From assembly GCF_023518235.1 (NCBI RefSeq), contig NZ_CP090423.1, forward strand, positions 744,001 through 808,000: a stretch of 64,000 nt of DNA, in the 5' to 3' direction. The notes under the pieces are model-generated. The model was not told where the DNA came from and made no database searches. It saw nothing but the letters and a program-made list of their open reading frames with translations. Positions 51,428 through 59,402 of the stretch are shown here, one piece after another. Numbering within the stretch: position 1 is the stretch's first letter; the number at the start of each line of letters is the position of its first letter. The DNA comes from Stenotrophomonas maltophilia. Its GTDB lineage: Bacteria > Pseudomonadota > Gammaproteobacteria > Xanthomonadales > Xanthomonadaceae. The translations under genes and the position numbers were made by a program.

Positions 51428-52362
51428 CGGATCGCCACCGGGTTGATGTTGACCTGGGTCGAGCCGACGTACAGCGGCTGGCCGAGCACGAACAGGAATT
51501 CCCAGGCCTTGTCGCGCACCAGTGCACGGCTGTCGATCAGCTCAAGATTGTAGATGCCGCGCTTGGCCAGCATGTACTGGTTGATCGGGAACTCCTCGGC
51601 ACCGTGCGGATTCGGGTAGACCTCCGAGGCCCAGGTGTCGCCCCCAAAAGCGACGATGCCCTGGTCGGCCAGCCACTTCGCGGCCTCCATGCCGATGCCC
51701 GGTTCCACTGCCAGGAACTGCGCGTCGTCCTTGCCGATCAGTTCCAGCCAGCCGGTGTTGAACAGAACCACGTCGCCCTTGCGCAGGCGCAGCCCCTGCT
51801 TCTTCAGCACGGCCTGGATGTCGGCCACGCTGAATTCGGTGCCGCCGGGCACGATCGCCTTGCCGTAGTACGCGGTCATGTCCAGCACGACGCCGCGGGT
51901 GACCAGTGGCGGCACCTTCTCGACGCCGAGCTTGCGCACGCCGTCCACGCTGACGAAGTCGGCGGCCTTGTTGCCGTTGTAGTAGACGTTGTCGATGCCG
52001 ATGTGGCCGATGCCGTTGAGCTGGGTGCCAACGCCGGTCCAGGCGTTGACCAGTTCATCGTTGAAGGTGAACTTGTTGGGGCCCAGCGACTTGCCAGCCT
52101 GCTGGCCGACCTGCACGTTGTACAGGCGGAAGCTGCGATGGCGGAACGCGGGCAGGTTCTTGTCCACCGGCACCGCCAGCGGATAGGTCTTGCCGGTCCT
52201 GACCAGCGAGACCGCATGCTTGACCACCTCTGCGGTCAGCAGGTTGGCCGCACCGATCTCGTCGTTCGGGCCGTAGGCAGAGGGATACCAGTCTTCGGCG
52301 GTGGCCTGGAAGGACAGCGGCAGGGTGGCCAGCGCAAGCGCGGCCAGGGTCTTCATCTTCAT
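51424..52362 (-). CDS. Cyclase-family hydrolase (kynurenine formamidase-like), exported
   Basis: From 52362 (CGGAG eight bases upstream) it encodes 312 residues with a signal peptide (LAALALATLPLSFQATA-ED). It has the cyclase-family fold: GPNDEIGAANLLTAEVVKHA, a central TGVGTQLNGIGHIG, RGVVLDMTAYYG and a C-terminal GSTQVNINPVAI. The metal motif H-x-GTH-x-D of formamidases reads VGTQLNGIGH here, so His and Asp ligands are changed. The reaction is therefore uncertain. It sits between a monooxygenase and a MoaF-like gene. Confidence 0.82.
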   Translation of the reverse strand: MKMKTLAALALATLPLSFQATAEDWYPSAYGPNDEIGAANLLTAEVVKHAVSLVRTGKTYPLAVPVDKNLPAFRHRSFRLYNVQVGQQAGKSLGPNKFTFNDELVNAWTGVGTQLNGIGHIGIDNVYYNGNKAADFVSVDGVRKLGVEKVPPLVTRGVVLDMTAYYGKAIVPGGTEFSVADIQAVLKKQGLRLRKGDVVLFNTGWLELIGKDDAQFLAVEPGIGMEAAKWLADQGIVAFGGDTWASEVYPNPHGAEEFPINQYMLAKRGIYNLELIDSRALVRDKAWEFLFVLGQPLYVGSTQVNINPVAIR

Positions 52363-52388
52363 GGCAAAGCTCCGGTAACTGTTGACGG

Positions 52389-53336
52389 TCAGGCCGTCGC
52401 GGCGGCGCCGGCATGGGCCGGGAAGTGCGGCAGCACGTACTCGGCGATTTCGTGGAAGGTCTCGGCCAACGGCCGTTCGTTGCGGCGGAACTGCAGGCCG
52501 ATGTGGTCGACACCGGCTGCCTGCAGGGCGTGCAGCTCGGCCAGCAGGGCGTTGCGGCCGCCGCGCAGGCCAAAGCGCCAGCGCTGCAGCGGGGCATCTG
52601 CATCGGTCATCAGGTCCAGGTGGATGAAGCTGGCATAGGGCTTGTTGCCGGCCACGGCGCGCCAGGCCGCCACCCGTTGCGCATGGTCCTGTGGCGAGCC
52701 CGGGTAGGCCAGGCAGCCGTCCATGTGCTGGCCGATCCACGCCGGTTGCTGCTGGGCAAGGCCGGCCACCAACAGCGGCAGGGCGGGGCCACCGGTGGGC
52801 AGTACGTCCAAGCCCTGCGGGAGGTGGGCGGCGGCGCCTTCGCGCAGCAGTGCGATCTGCTCGCGGAAGCGGTTGCCCCGGCTGTCGAAGTCGCGCCCGA
52901 ACAGCGGGTACTCCACCGGGCGATCGCCGCTGGCCACGCCCAGCAGCAGGCGGTCACCGCTCAGCCGCTGCACGCTGCGCGCCGACTTCAGGGTCAGCAG
53001 CGGCTCGCGGATCGGCAGCACCACCGCGGCGGTACCCAGCAGGATGTTCTCGGTGATGCCGGCCAGGTAGCCGAGGTAACTGAACACCTCGAACACCTGC
53101 GCTGCATCGCCGAAGGCCGGGTCGTATACCGGCACGTCGCGCACCCACAGCGCACGGAAGCCGAGGCGGTCGGACAACCGTGCCAGTTCTGCGTGGCGCC
53201 GCAGGTCCGGTTCGCCGGGCAGGCGTCGCGCGGCGCGCCGTGCCTGCTCGCCCAGCGGGGTCCAGTCATTGTCCAGCGGTGCTTCGATGCCGATGCTGAA
53301 GCCACCGGCCCGCAGCTGCGTCAATGCACTGCGCAT
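52389..53336 (-). CDS. Luciferase-like (LLM class) flavin-dependent oxidoreductase
   Basis: The 315-residue TIM-barrel protein has LLM hallmarks: LARLSDRLGFRALWVRDVPV, ITENILLGTAAVVLPIREPL, SGDRLLLGVASGDRPVEYPL, and VDHIGLQFRRNERPL near the end. Such enzymes use reduced FMN/F420 to oxidise a substrate with O2. The N-terminal segment (MRSALTQLRAGGFSIGIEAP) identifies the TIGR03571-like LLM subgroup (recalled, tentative). It is 11 bases downstream of the aldo-keto reductase and 26 before the cyclase gene, and is part of one operon. Confidence 0.85.
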   Translation of the reverse strand: MRSALTQLRAGGFSIGIEAPLDNDWTPLGEQARRAARRLPGEPDLRRHAELARLSDRLGFRALWVRDVPVYDPAFGDAAQVFEVFSYLGYLAGITENILLGTAAVVLPIREPLLTLKSARSVQRLSGDRLLLGVASGDRPVEYPLFGRDFDSRGNRFREQIALLREGAAAHLPQGLDVLPTGGPALPLLVAGLAQQQPAWIGQHMDGCLAYPGSPQDHAQRVAAWRAVAGNKPYASFIHLDLMTDADAPLQRWRFGLRGGRNALLAELHALQAAGVDHIGLQFRRNERPLAETFHEIAEYVLPHFPAHAGAAATA

Positions 53337-53347
53337 GGCCAGGCACC

Positions 53348-54151
53348 TCAGTCCCAGGCCGGCGCCAGGCCCGACGGATCGACTTGGCGGCTGTTGCGGT
53401 CAAGCGCGGCGATGGCGGCCAGGTCATCGGCATCCAGGTGCAGGTCCTGGGCGAGCAGGTTGCTGGCCAGGTTCTCGCGTTTGGTCGAGGACGGGATGAC
53501 CGAGTAGCCCCGCTGCAGCGCCCATGCCAGCGCGACCTGGGCCACGGTGGCCTGGTGCTTGTCGGCGATGGCGGCCAGCACCGGGTCCTTCAGCACCTTG
53601 CCGTAGGCCAGGGTCATGTAGGAGGTGACGGTGATGTCCTGCGCCTGCAGGAAAGCGGTCAGTGCCGGGTTCTGCAGGTAGGGGCTCAGTTCGATCTGGT
53701 TGGTGGCGATCTCACCGGGGCCGACCACGTCGATCGCCTGCCGGGTCAGTGCGATGTTGAAGTTGGACACGCCGATCTGGCGGGTCAGGCCCAGCGCCTT
53801 GGCTTCGGCCAGCGCGGTCATGTACTCGCGCAGTTCAACGCCGTTGCCCGGCGCCGGCCAGTGGATCAGCAGCAGGTCCACGTAGTCGGTGCGCAGCTTG
53901 GCCAGGCTGTCGCGCAGGCTCGGGACCAGTTTGTCGGCGGCGTAGTTGTCCACCCAGACCTTGGTGGTCAGGAACACCTGGTCGCGTGGTACGCCGGATT
54001 CGGCGATGGCCTGGCCGACCTCGGCTTCATTGCCGTAGATCTGAGCGGTATCAACCGCCCGGTAGCCGATCTCGAGGGCGTCGCGCACCGAGTCGATGAC
54101 GGTCTGGCCGGTCAGGCGGAAGGTGCCGACGCCAAAGGAAGGAACGCGCAT
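53348..54151 (-). CDS. dkgB: Aldo-keto reductase, DkgB-like
   Basis: From 54151 (CTGGAG seven bases upstream) it encodes 267 residues, the length of E. coli DkgB. The tetrad is visible: Asp and Tyr in [12 protein letters not shown], Lys in [10 protein letters not shown], His in [14 protein letters not shown]-binding residues lie in [11 protein letters not shown]. It would reduce methylglyoxal or 2,5-diketogluconate-type carbonyls. As in E. coli, a LysR gene (yafC-like) adjoins it, here divergently. The upstream ATG at 54172 lacks a ribosome site. Confidence 0.9.
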   Translation of the reverse strand: MRVPSFGVGTFRLTGQTVIDSVRDALEIGYRAVDTAQIYGNEAEVGQAIAESGVPRDQVFLTTKVWVDNYAADKLVPSLRDSLAKLRTDYVDLLLIHWPAPGNGVELREYMTALAEAKALGLTRQIGVSNFNIALTRQAIDVVGPGEIATNQIELSPYLQNPALTAFLQAQDITVTSYMTLAYGKVLKDPVLAAIADKHQATVAQVALAWALQRGYSVIPSSTKRENLASNLLAQDLHLDADDLAAIAALDRNSRQVDPSGLAPAWD

Positions 54152-54231
54152 GTTGGACTCCAGGGACTTCATTGAGAGCCGATGGGCTCGGGACAGGGCG
54201 AAGTGTGGGTGCTTTACATTTGTTGATTAAG

Positions 54232-54243
54232 CCGTGTATACGG
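54232..54243. promoter_or_regulatory. Possible LysR operator between dkgB and the LysR gene
   Basis: CCGTGTATACGG is a 12-base interrupted palindrome in the 118-base divergent region, 27 bases before the LysR start. LysR-type sites are typically T-N11-A palindromes of this size. The surrounding sequence is AT-rich for this genome, as expected for promoters. Confidence 0.35.
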
Positions 54244-54269
54244 GAAATGCTTTTGCGTACAGGTAAAAA

Positions 54270-55172
54270 ATGAAAACAACCCTGGATGAGCTGAAGGCCT
54301 TCGTGGCCGTGGTCGACAGTGGTTCGATCACCGCTGCGGCCGAGGCGCTGGAGCTGACCATCTCGGCCACCAGCCGCACCCTGGCGCGGCTGGAGGACAA
54401 GCTGCAGACCACGTTGCTGCGCCGGACCACGCGGCGGCTGGAGCTGACCGAGGAGGGCGCGGCGTTCCTGGAGTACGCGCGCACGATCCTGGCCACCGTG
54501 GACGAGGCGGAAGAACAGATGGCCGCGCGGCGGCTGCAGCCGGTGGGGCGCCTGCGCGTGGACGCCGCCACGCCGTTCATGCTGCACGTGATCGTGCCGT
54601 TGCTGGAGGGCTTCCGCGAGCGCTACCCGCAGGTGGAGCTGGAGCTGAATTCCAATGAAGGCATCACCGACTTGATCGAGAAGCGCACCGACGTGGCGTT
54701 CCGCATCGGCGTGCTGCGTGATTCCACCCTGCATGCGCGACCGATCGGTCACAGCCGCATCCGCGTGGTGGCCAGCCCCGCATACCTGCGTCGGCACGGC
54801 ACGCCCACGCGCGTGGCGCAGCTGCACAAGCATGACCTGCTGGGCTTCACCCAGCCCAGTTCGTTGAACGAATGGCCGCTGCACGATGCCGATGGCGGGC
54901 CTTTCGTGATCGAGCCAGCGATTGCTTCGTCCAGTGGCGAGACGCTGCGGCAGATGGCGGTCGCCGGGTTGGGCATCACCTGCCTGTCCGACTTCCTGAC
55001 CCGCCAGGACCGGCGTGATGGCCGGCTGGTGCAGTTGTTCGCCCGGCAGACGCAGGAGGTACGGCAGCCGATCAACGCGGTGTACTACCGCAATACCGCG
55101 CTGGCCGCGCGCATCACCTGTTTCGTCGACCACGTGACGCAGACGCTGGGGCAGCGCCCGTTCGACGAATAG
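54270..55172 (+). CDS. LysR-family transcription regulator, YafC-like
   Basis: The 300-residue protein has an N-terminal winged helix (LDELKAFVAVVDSGSITAAA to LEDKLQTTLLRRTTRRLELT) and a two-lobe effector domain (VGRLRVDAATPFMLHVIVPL; SSSGETLRQMAVAGLGITCL). It is divergent from the dkgB-LLM-cyclase-moaF genes, so it most likely controls them and itself. YafC adjoins dkgB in E. coli, which supports orthology of the pair. A repeat begins seven bases after the stop. Confidence 0.92.
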   Translation: MKTTLDELKAFVAVVDSGSITAAAEALELTISATSRTLARLEDKLQTTLLRRTTRRLELTEEGAAFLEYARTILATVDEAEEQMAARRLQPVGRLRVDAATPFMLHVIVPLLEGFRERYPQVELELNSNEGITDLIEKRTDVAFRIGVLRDSTLHARPIGHSRIRVVASPAYLRRHGTPTRVAQLHKHDLLGFTQPSSLNEWPLHDADGGPFVIEPAIASSSGETLRQMAVAGLGITCLSDFLTRQDRRDGRLVQLFARQTQEVRQPINAVYYRNTALAARITCFVDHVTQTLGQRPFDE

Positions 55173-55178
55173 AGATGG

Positions 55179-55273
55179 GTAGAGCCGGCCGCTGGCCGGC
55201 GTTGGCCGTTGGCTGCGGCAGAGCCACGCCATGCGGGGATGCCGTATTCCTGCCGGCCAGCGGCCGGCACTAC
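55179..55273. repeat. SMAG dimer between lysR and merC-like genes
   Basis: GTAGAGCCGGCCGCTGGCCG starts at 55179 and the inverted mate CCGGCCAGCGGCCGGCACTA ends at 55273. A degenerate copy (GCAGAGCCACGCCATGCGGG) lies between. The minus-strand TAG at 55272-55270 is the stop of the MerC-like gene. Confidence 0.82.
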
Positions 55274-55743
55274 CGGTTGCGCAATGCGCTTCGGTTCGCC
55301 AGGTGCGCCGCCGCCAGCAGCACGCCGCCACAGGCGGTCGCCAGGCCATGCCAGAGCAGCGATTCCTTCAACGGCGGGTACAGCGATGCGGACAACAGCA
55401 GCGTGGTGCCGGCCACCGCCAGCCGCCGGGGCCAGCGTTGGCCGTGGCGGTGCGAACCGGCGAGGGTACTGACAAGGGCGATCGCCGAGGCCAGCAGCGC
55501 GAACAGCCATTCCCAACGCGACATCAGCAGCAGGGTGGTCATCAGCGCGTGGCCGGGATGCTGGAACGAACGAAGCGCCATCATCGCTGCCGGCACGAAG
55601 GCCAGCAGCAGGGGCAGCGCAACGCAGTGCGCGGCACAGGCCAGGGACAGCCCGGCGCCAGCCAGATCGAAGCGGGGATGCCAGCGTGCCGATGCTGGCG
55701 GCTGGGGCAGGGCTCTTGCGGGCGTCGTGGGGTTGTGGTCCAT
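55270..55743 (-). CDS. MerC-domain membrane protein
   Basis: The 157-residue protein has four membrane helices. MerC features include AGAGLSLACAAHCVALPLLL, with the Cys-x3-His pair in helix 1, then ALLASAIALVSTLAG and HGLATACGGVLLAAAHLAN. MerC proteins carry mercuric ion, but chromosomal relatives like this one are often zinc-regulated and lie near zinc uptake genes. Here the gene shares a 32-base divergent promoter with zrgA and a Zur-like palindrome. A zinc-related role is inferred rather than mercury. Its stop is provided by a SMAG repeat. Confidence 0.78.
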   Translation of the reverse strand: MDHNPTTPARALPQPPASARWHPRFDLAGAGLSLACAAHCVALPLLLAFVPAAMMALRSFQHPGHALMTTLLLMSRWEWLFALLASAIALVSTLAGSHRHGQRWPRRLAVAGTTLLLSASLYPPLKESLLWHGLATACGGVLLAAAHLANRSALRNR

Positions 55744-55763
55744 AATGTTACATAGTAACAATT
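55744..55763. promoter_or_regulatory. Zur-box-like palindrome between merC-like and zrgA genes
   Basis: The 20-mer AATGTTACATAGTAACAATT contains a perfect TGTTAC-N3-GTAACA inverted repeat. It resembles proteobacterial Zur boxes of the form TGTTATA-N-TATAACA. It covers the whole gap between the two divergent starts (55743 and 55776), so one bound repressor would silence both. Confidence 0.65.
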
Positions 55764-55775
55764 GGAGCCTCCCCC

Positions 55776-56300
55776 ATGAAATGCCCTGCTGCTCTTTTTC
55801 TGCTGCTGGTTGCCAGCACCGCGCAGGCCCACGAACTTCGCCATCTGGGTGCGCACGTCCACGGCCAGGCCACCGTCGATCTGGCGCTGGACCAGGCCAC
55901 CCTCGCGCTGGAGCTGCAGGCGCCTGGTATCGGCATCGTCGATTTCGAGCGCGCACCGGCCACCGCTGCCGAGCGCGCGGCGCTGGCACGCGCCACCGCT
56001 GTGCTCAACAGTGGCAGCTGGGTGACCCTGCCCACCGCAGCGCACTGCCGCCTGTCCCGCAGCAGCGCGAAGGCCGAGGGCTTTGAAGCAACCGCCGCGG
56101 CCGGGCAGCACCGCCATGCCGGCTTCAGCGCCAGCCTGCAGTATCGCTGTGCGAACCCGCTGGCGTTGCGCGCTCTGGTCGTGCGCTTGCCGACACTGTT
56201 CCCGGGCCTGCACGAGGTCATCGTCCATACCGCCACCGACCGTGGCCAGGGTCGCAGCGTGCTCAACGCAGGCAATCTGCGCGTGGTGCTGGCACCGTGA
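55776..56300 (+). CDS. zrgA: ZrgA-family zinc uptake protein (DUF2796)
   Basis: The 174-residue periplasmic protein has a signal peptide (ALFLLLVASTAQA-HE). The mature N-terminus is His-rich (HELRHLGAHVHGQATVDLAL), the DUF2796 hallmark, followed by LALELQAPGIGIVDFERAP. FSASLQYRCANPLALRALVV and LFPGLHEVIVHTATDRGQGR fit the C-terminal part. ZrgA is the zinc-binding component of the Vibrio Zrg uptake system (recalled). GGAG lies eight bases before the ATG. It heads a six-gene overlapping operon. Confidence 0.88.
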   Translation: MKCPAALFLLLVASTAQAHELRHLGAHVHGQATVDLALDQATLALELQAPGIGIVDFERAPATAAERAALARATAVLNSGSWVTLPTAAHCRLSRSSAKAEGFEATAAAGQHRHAGFSASLQYRCANPLALRALVVRLPTLFPGLHEVIVHTATDRGQGRSVLNAGNLRVVLAP

Positions 56301-56992
56301 GCGTACGGCCGGTGATCGCGCTGGAGGATGTGCAGTTCGGCTACGGGCTGCGTCTGGTACTGGATATTCCGCGGCTGTGGATCGAACAGGGCAGCAGCGT
56401 GCTGCTGCGTGGCATCAGCGGAGGCGGCAAGAGCACCCTGCTGGGCCTGCTGGCCGGGGTGCTGCTGCCGAGCCGGGGAAGGCTGGAAGTGGCTGGCCAC
56501 GCGCTGCCGGGCATGCGCGGTCCGGCACGCGACCGTTTCCGCGCCGACCACCTGGGGGTGATCTTCCAGCAGTTCAATCTGCTGCCCTTCCTCAGCGTGC
56601 GCGACAACATCGCGCTGGGATTGCGCTTCTCTCCGCTGCGCAGTGCGCGCATCAGTGGACCGTTGGATCACGAGATCGTGCGCTTGCTCCGCGCTCTGCA
56701 ACTGGACCCGGCACTGATGCGGCGCCCGGCCGGCACGCTCAGTGTCGGCCAGCAGCAGCGGGTGGCCGCCGCGCGTGCACTGATCGGTCGTCCGGCGCTG
56801 CTGCTGGCCGACGAACCGACCTCGGCGCTCGACCGTGAGGCGGCCGCCGCGTTCCTGCGGCTGATGTCCTCCCAATGCCAGGCCGCCGGCACCACCGTGC
56901 TGGTGGTCAGCCATGACGACAGCCTGGAACCGCTGTTCGACCGTACGGTCGCGCTGTCGGCGATCAATCAGGCAGGGGCGGCCCATGCTTGA
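56297..56992 (+). CDS. ABC transporter ATP-binding protein of the Zrg-type system
   Basis: The 231-residue ATPase begins with GTG that overlaps zrgA (GTGA). Walker A is GISGGGKST, Q-loop VIFQQFNLLPFLSV, signature TLSVGQQQRVAAA, Walker B LLLADEPTSALD, and the switch His is in VVSHDDS. It belongs to the MacB/LolD-type class that energises FtsX-like permeases. It pairs with the permease that follows, overlapping by eight bases. Confidence 0.93.
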   Translation: MSVRPVIALEDVQFGYGLRLVLDIPRLWIEQGSSVLLRGISGGGKSTLLGLLAGVLLPSRGRLEVAGHALPGMRGPARDRFRADHLGVIFQQFNLLPFLSVRDNIALGLRFSPLRSARISGPLDHEIVRLLRALQLDPALMRRPAGTLSVGQQQRVAAARALIGRPALLLADEPTSALDREAAAAFLRLMSSQCQAAGTTVLVVSHDDSLEPLFDRTVALSAINQAGAAHA

Positions 56993-58238
56993 GCTTGCCT
57001 GGGCCAGCCTGCGCAGTCGTGCGTTGAGCGTGGGCCTTTCGGTACTGGTGATCACCCTCAGCGTGGTGCTGTTGCTGGGCGTCGAACGCGTGCGCACGCA
57101 GGCACACGAAGGGTTCGCCAGCACCGTCTCGGGTACCGATCTGATCGTCGGCGCGCGTTCGGGGCCGGTGAATCTGCTGCTGTACTCGGTGTTCCACATC
57201 GGCGACCCGACCAACAATGTGTCCTGGCAGTCCTACCAGGCTCTGACATCGCTGCCGCAGGTGAAGTGGGCGGTGCCGCTGTCGCTGGGCGATTCCTGGC
57301 GCGGCTTCCGGGTGGTCGGCACCAGCGACGGCTTCTTCGAGCACTACCGCTACGGCGCGGGCCACGCACTGGCATTCACGCGCGGGCATGCGTTCGACGA
57401 TCTGTACGATGCGGTGATCGGCGCAGAGGTAGCGCGCGCGCAGAAGATCGGCATCGGTGATGAGGTAGTACTGGCCCACGGCACCGGTACGGTGACCCTG
57501 GCCACGCATGCCGACAAGCCGTTCCGGGTGGCGGGCATCCTGCAGCGGACGGGCACGCCGGTCGATTCATCGCTGCTGGTATCGCTGCCAGCCATCGAGG
57601 CGATCCATATCGATTGGCGTTCCGGGGTGCAGCTGCCCGGCCAGCATGTCAGCGCCGACCAGGCCCGACAGCTGGATCTGACCCCGACCAGCGTCACCGC
57701 CTTCATGCTCGGGCTGAACTCGCGCGTGGCGACCTTCTCGGTGCAGCGCAGGATCAACGAGTATCCCGACGAAGCCATGCTGGCGATATTGCCCGGTGTG
57801 ACCCTGCAGCAGTTGTGGCAGTCGCTGGGCACGGCCGAGCGGGCGTTGCAGCTGATCAGCGCGATGGTGGTGCTGCTGGGCATGGTCTCGCTGGTGGCAC
57901 TGCTGGTTTCCACGCTGCAGGAGCGGCGTCGTGAGATGGCGGTGCTGCGTGCCATCGGCGCGCGACCGGGTTACATCGCCGGCCTGCTGGTGGTGGAAGC
58001 GGTGGCCACCAGCGCGGTGGCCTGTGTGCTGGCGTTGGCGCTTCTGGTGGCCGCCAGCATTGCTGGGCGCGGCTGGGCCCTGGCCACCTTCGGCCTGTCG
58101 ATCACCCATGTCTGGCCGGAGCTGCGCGAGCTGGCCTGGGTGGCAGGCGTACTGGCGATCAGCGCGGTGGCCGGGTTGTTGCCTGCGTGGCTGGCCTACC
58201 GCCGTACCCTGGCCGATGGCCTGTCGCCGGGGGCCTGA
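56985..58238 (+). CDS. FtsX/MacB-type ABC permease of the Zrg-type system
   Basis: The 417-residue protein has one N-terminal helix (ALSVGLSVLVITLSVVLLLG), a large periplasmic MacB-PCD-like domain (about 45-270, GTDLIVGARSGPVNLLLYSV), and three C-terminal helices in an FtsX domain (ERRREMAVLRAIGARPGYIA). Such permeases do not form a channel but move periplasmic or outer-membrane partners mechanically. This suggests that the Zrg system energises zinc loading rather than inner-membrane transport. That reading is inference. Confidence 0.92.
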   Translation: MLELAWASLRSRALSVGLSVLVITLSVVLLLGVERVRTQAHEGFASTVSGTDLIVGARSGPVNLLLYSVFHIGDPTNNVSWQSYQALTSLPQVKWAVPLSLGDSWRGFRVVGTSDGFFEHYRYGAGHALAFTRGHAFDDLYDAVIGAEVARAQKIGIGDEVVLAHGTGTVTLATHADKPFRVAGILQRTGTPVDSSLLVSLPAIEAIHIDWRSGVQLPGQHVSADQARQLDLTPTSVTAFMLGLNSRVATFSVQRRINEYPDEAMLAILPGVTLQQLWQSLGTAERALQLISAMVVLLGMVSLVALLVSTLQERRREMAVLRAIGARPGYIAGLLVVEAVATSAVACVLALALLVAASIAGRGWALATFGLSITHVWPELRELAWVAGVLAISAVAGLLPAWLAYRRTLADGLSPGA

Positions 58239-58240
58239 GC

Positions 58241-58792
58241 ATGCGCGTACTGCGGCTGCTGCCGATGATGCTGGTGCTGGCGGCCTGCCAGCGACCGGTC
58301 GATACCGGTGTGCAGGCGTTGCCACCGTCGCCGGTGGTCGATCACGAACCTGCGGCGGCGATGCAGGAGCAGGAACTGGATTGGCTGCAGATGATGCCCG
58401 GTGACGAGCTGGCGGCGCTGGAGCGCGGCGAGGGCCCGCAGGTCGAACACAACGGCAACCGGCGCATGCCGCAGTTCGGCACCTTCCGCACCGTGGGCGC
58501 GGTGCTGCAGCGGCCGGTGCGGTTGCCGGGCTACGTGGTGCCACTGGCCACTGCGCAGGACGGGCGCCTGACCGAATTCCTGTTCGTGCCGTACTACGGC
58601 GCCTGCATCCACGTGCCGCCGCCACCGCCGAACCAGATCGTGCATGTGCTGCTGTCGCGACCGATCGCGATGCCGGACATGTATTCGCCGTTCTTCCTGG
58701 CCGGCACCCTGCAGGCCGAGCGGCTGGATGACGAACTGGCCGGTTCGGCCTACACCATGCGCGATGCGCAGCTGAGGGCGTATGAACCGTAG
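58241..58792 (+). CDS. DUF3299-family lipoprotein (Zrg-type operon), first copy
   Basis: The 183-residue protein starts at 58241, two bases after the permease stop. It has a lipoprotein signal (MMLVLAACQ, Cys at residue 18), then a DUF3299 domain with GYVVPLATAQDGRLTEFLFV and the strict motif GACIHVPPPPPNQI, which offers Cys and His as possible zinc ligands. DUF3299 proteins accompany ZrgA and ABC genes in zinc uptake loci. It is paralogous to the next gene. Confidence 0.88.
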   Translation: MRVLRLLPMMLVLAACQRPVDTGVQALPPSPVVDHEPAAAMQEQELDWLQMMPGDELAALERGEGPQVEHNGNRRMPQFGTFRTVGAVLQRPVRLPGYVVPLATAQDGRLTEFLFVPYYGACIHVPPPPPNQIVHVLLSRPIAMPDMYSPFFLAGTLQAERLDDELAGSAYTMRDAQLRAYEP

Positions 58793-59402
58793 ACATCTGT
58801 TGGTACTCGCAGGTTGCCTGGCGTTGGCCGGCTGCGGGCCGCGCGTTGATGATGACGTGACAGCAGCACGGGCTGCACCTGCGGCCAGCGCAGAAGCACA
58901 CGATGCCGCCATCGAGCGCTGGGATGCATTGCGCCCCGATGAGGTGACCTACCAGCGACCGCCGCCGCAGATCGGCCTGTCGCGCAACGGCATGGACGGC
59001 GTGGGCGGCCTGATCGACGACACCGGTTCCGGTACGCCGCCCGGTCAGGCGATCGACCATTCCAGCCCGGAGCGGGCCAGCCAGTTCGGTTCTTCGCGCG
59101 TGGTCGATGCTCTCGACGGTCGCATGGTGGATCTGGACGGCTTTGTGGTGCCGCTGGGTACCAATGATGCCGGGTTGGTGGACGAGCTTCTGTTCGTGCC
59201 GTTCTATGGGGCCTGCATCCATGTGCCACCACCGCCGCCGAACCAGATCATCCATGTAACCCTGGCCACACCGATTGCGCTGGGTAACCTGTGGGATCCG
59301 TATCGGCTGGCCGGGCGCCTGCAGATCAAGCGCTTCGATGCGGACATCGCCAGTGCCTCCTACGATGCGGCAGCGGCGACGCTGACGGCGATCGGCACCT
59401 GA
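58782..59402 (+). CDS. DUF3299-family lipoprotein (Zrg-type operon), second copy
   Basis: The 206-residue paralogue has a lipobox LALAGC (Cys at residue 18) and a longer N-terminal linker. Its DUF3299 domain contains GFVVPLGTNDAGLVDELLFV and GACIHVPPPPPNQI identical to the first copy. It overlaps the first copy by 11 bases and the following gene by one. Two DUF3299 proteins in one operon may form a heteromer or bind different partners. Confidence 0.88.
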   Translation: MNRRHLLVLAGCLALAGCGPRVDDDVTAARAAPAASAEAHDAAIERWDALRPDEVTYQRPPPQIGLSRNGMDGVGGLIDDTGSGTPPGQAIDHSSPERASQFGSSRVVDALDGRMVDLDGFVVPLGTNDAGLVDELLFVPFYGACIHVPPPPPNQIIHVTLATPIALGNLWDPYRLAGRLQIKRFDADIASASYDAAAATLTAIGT

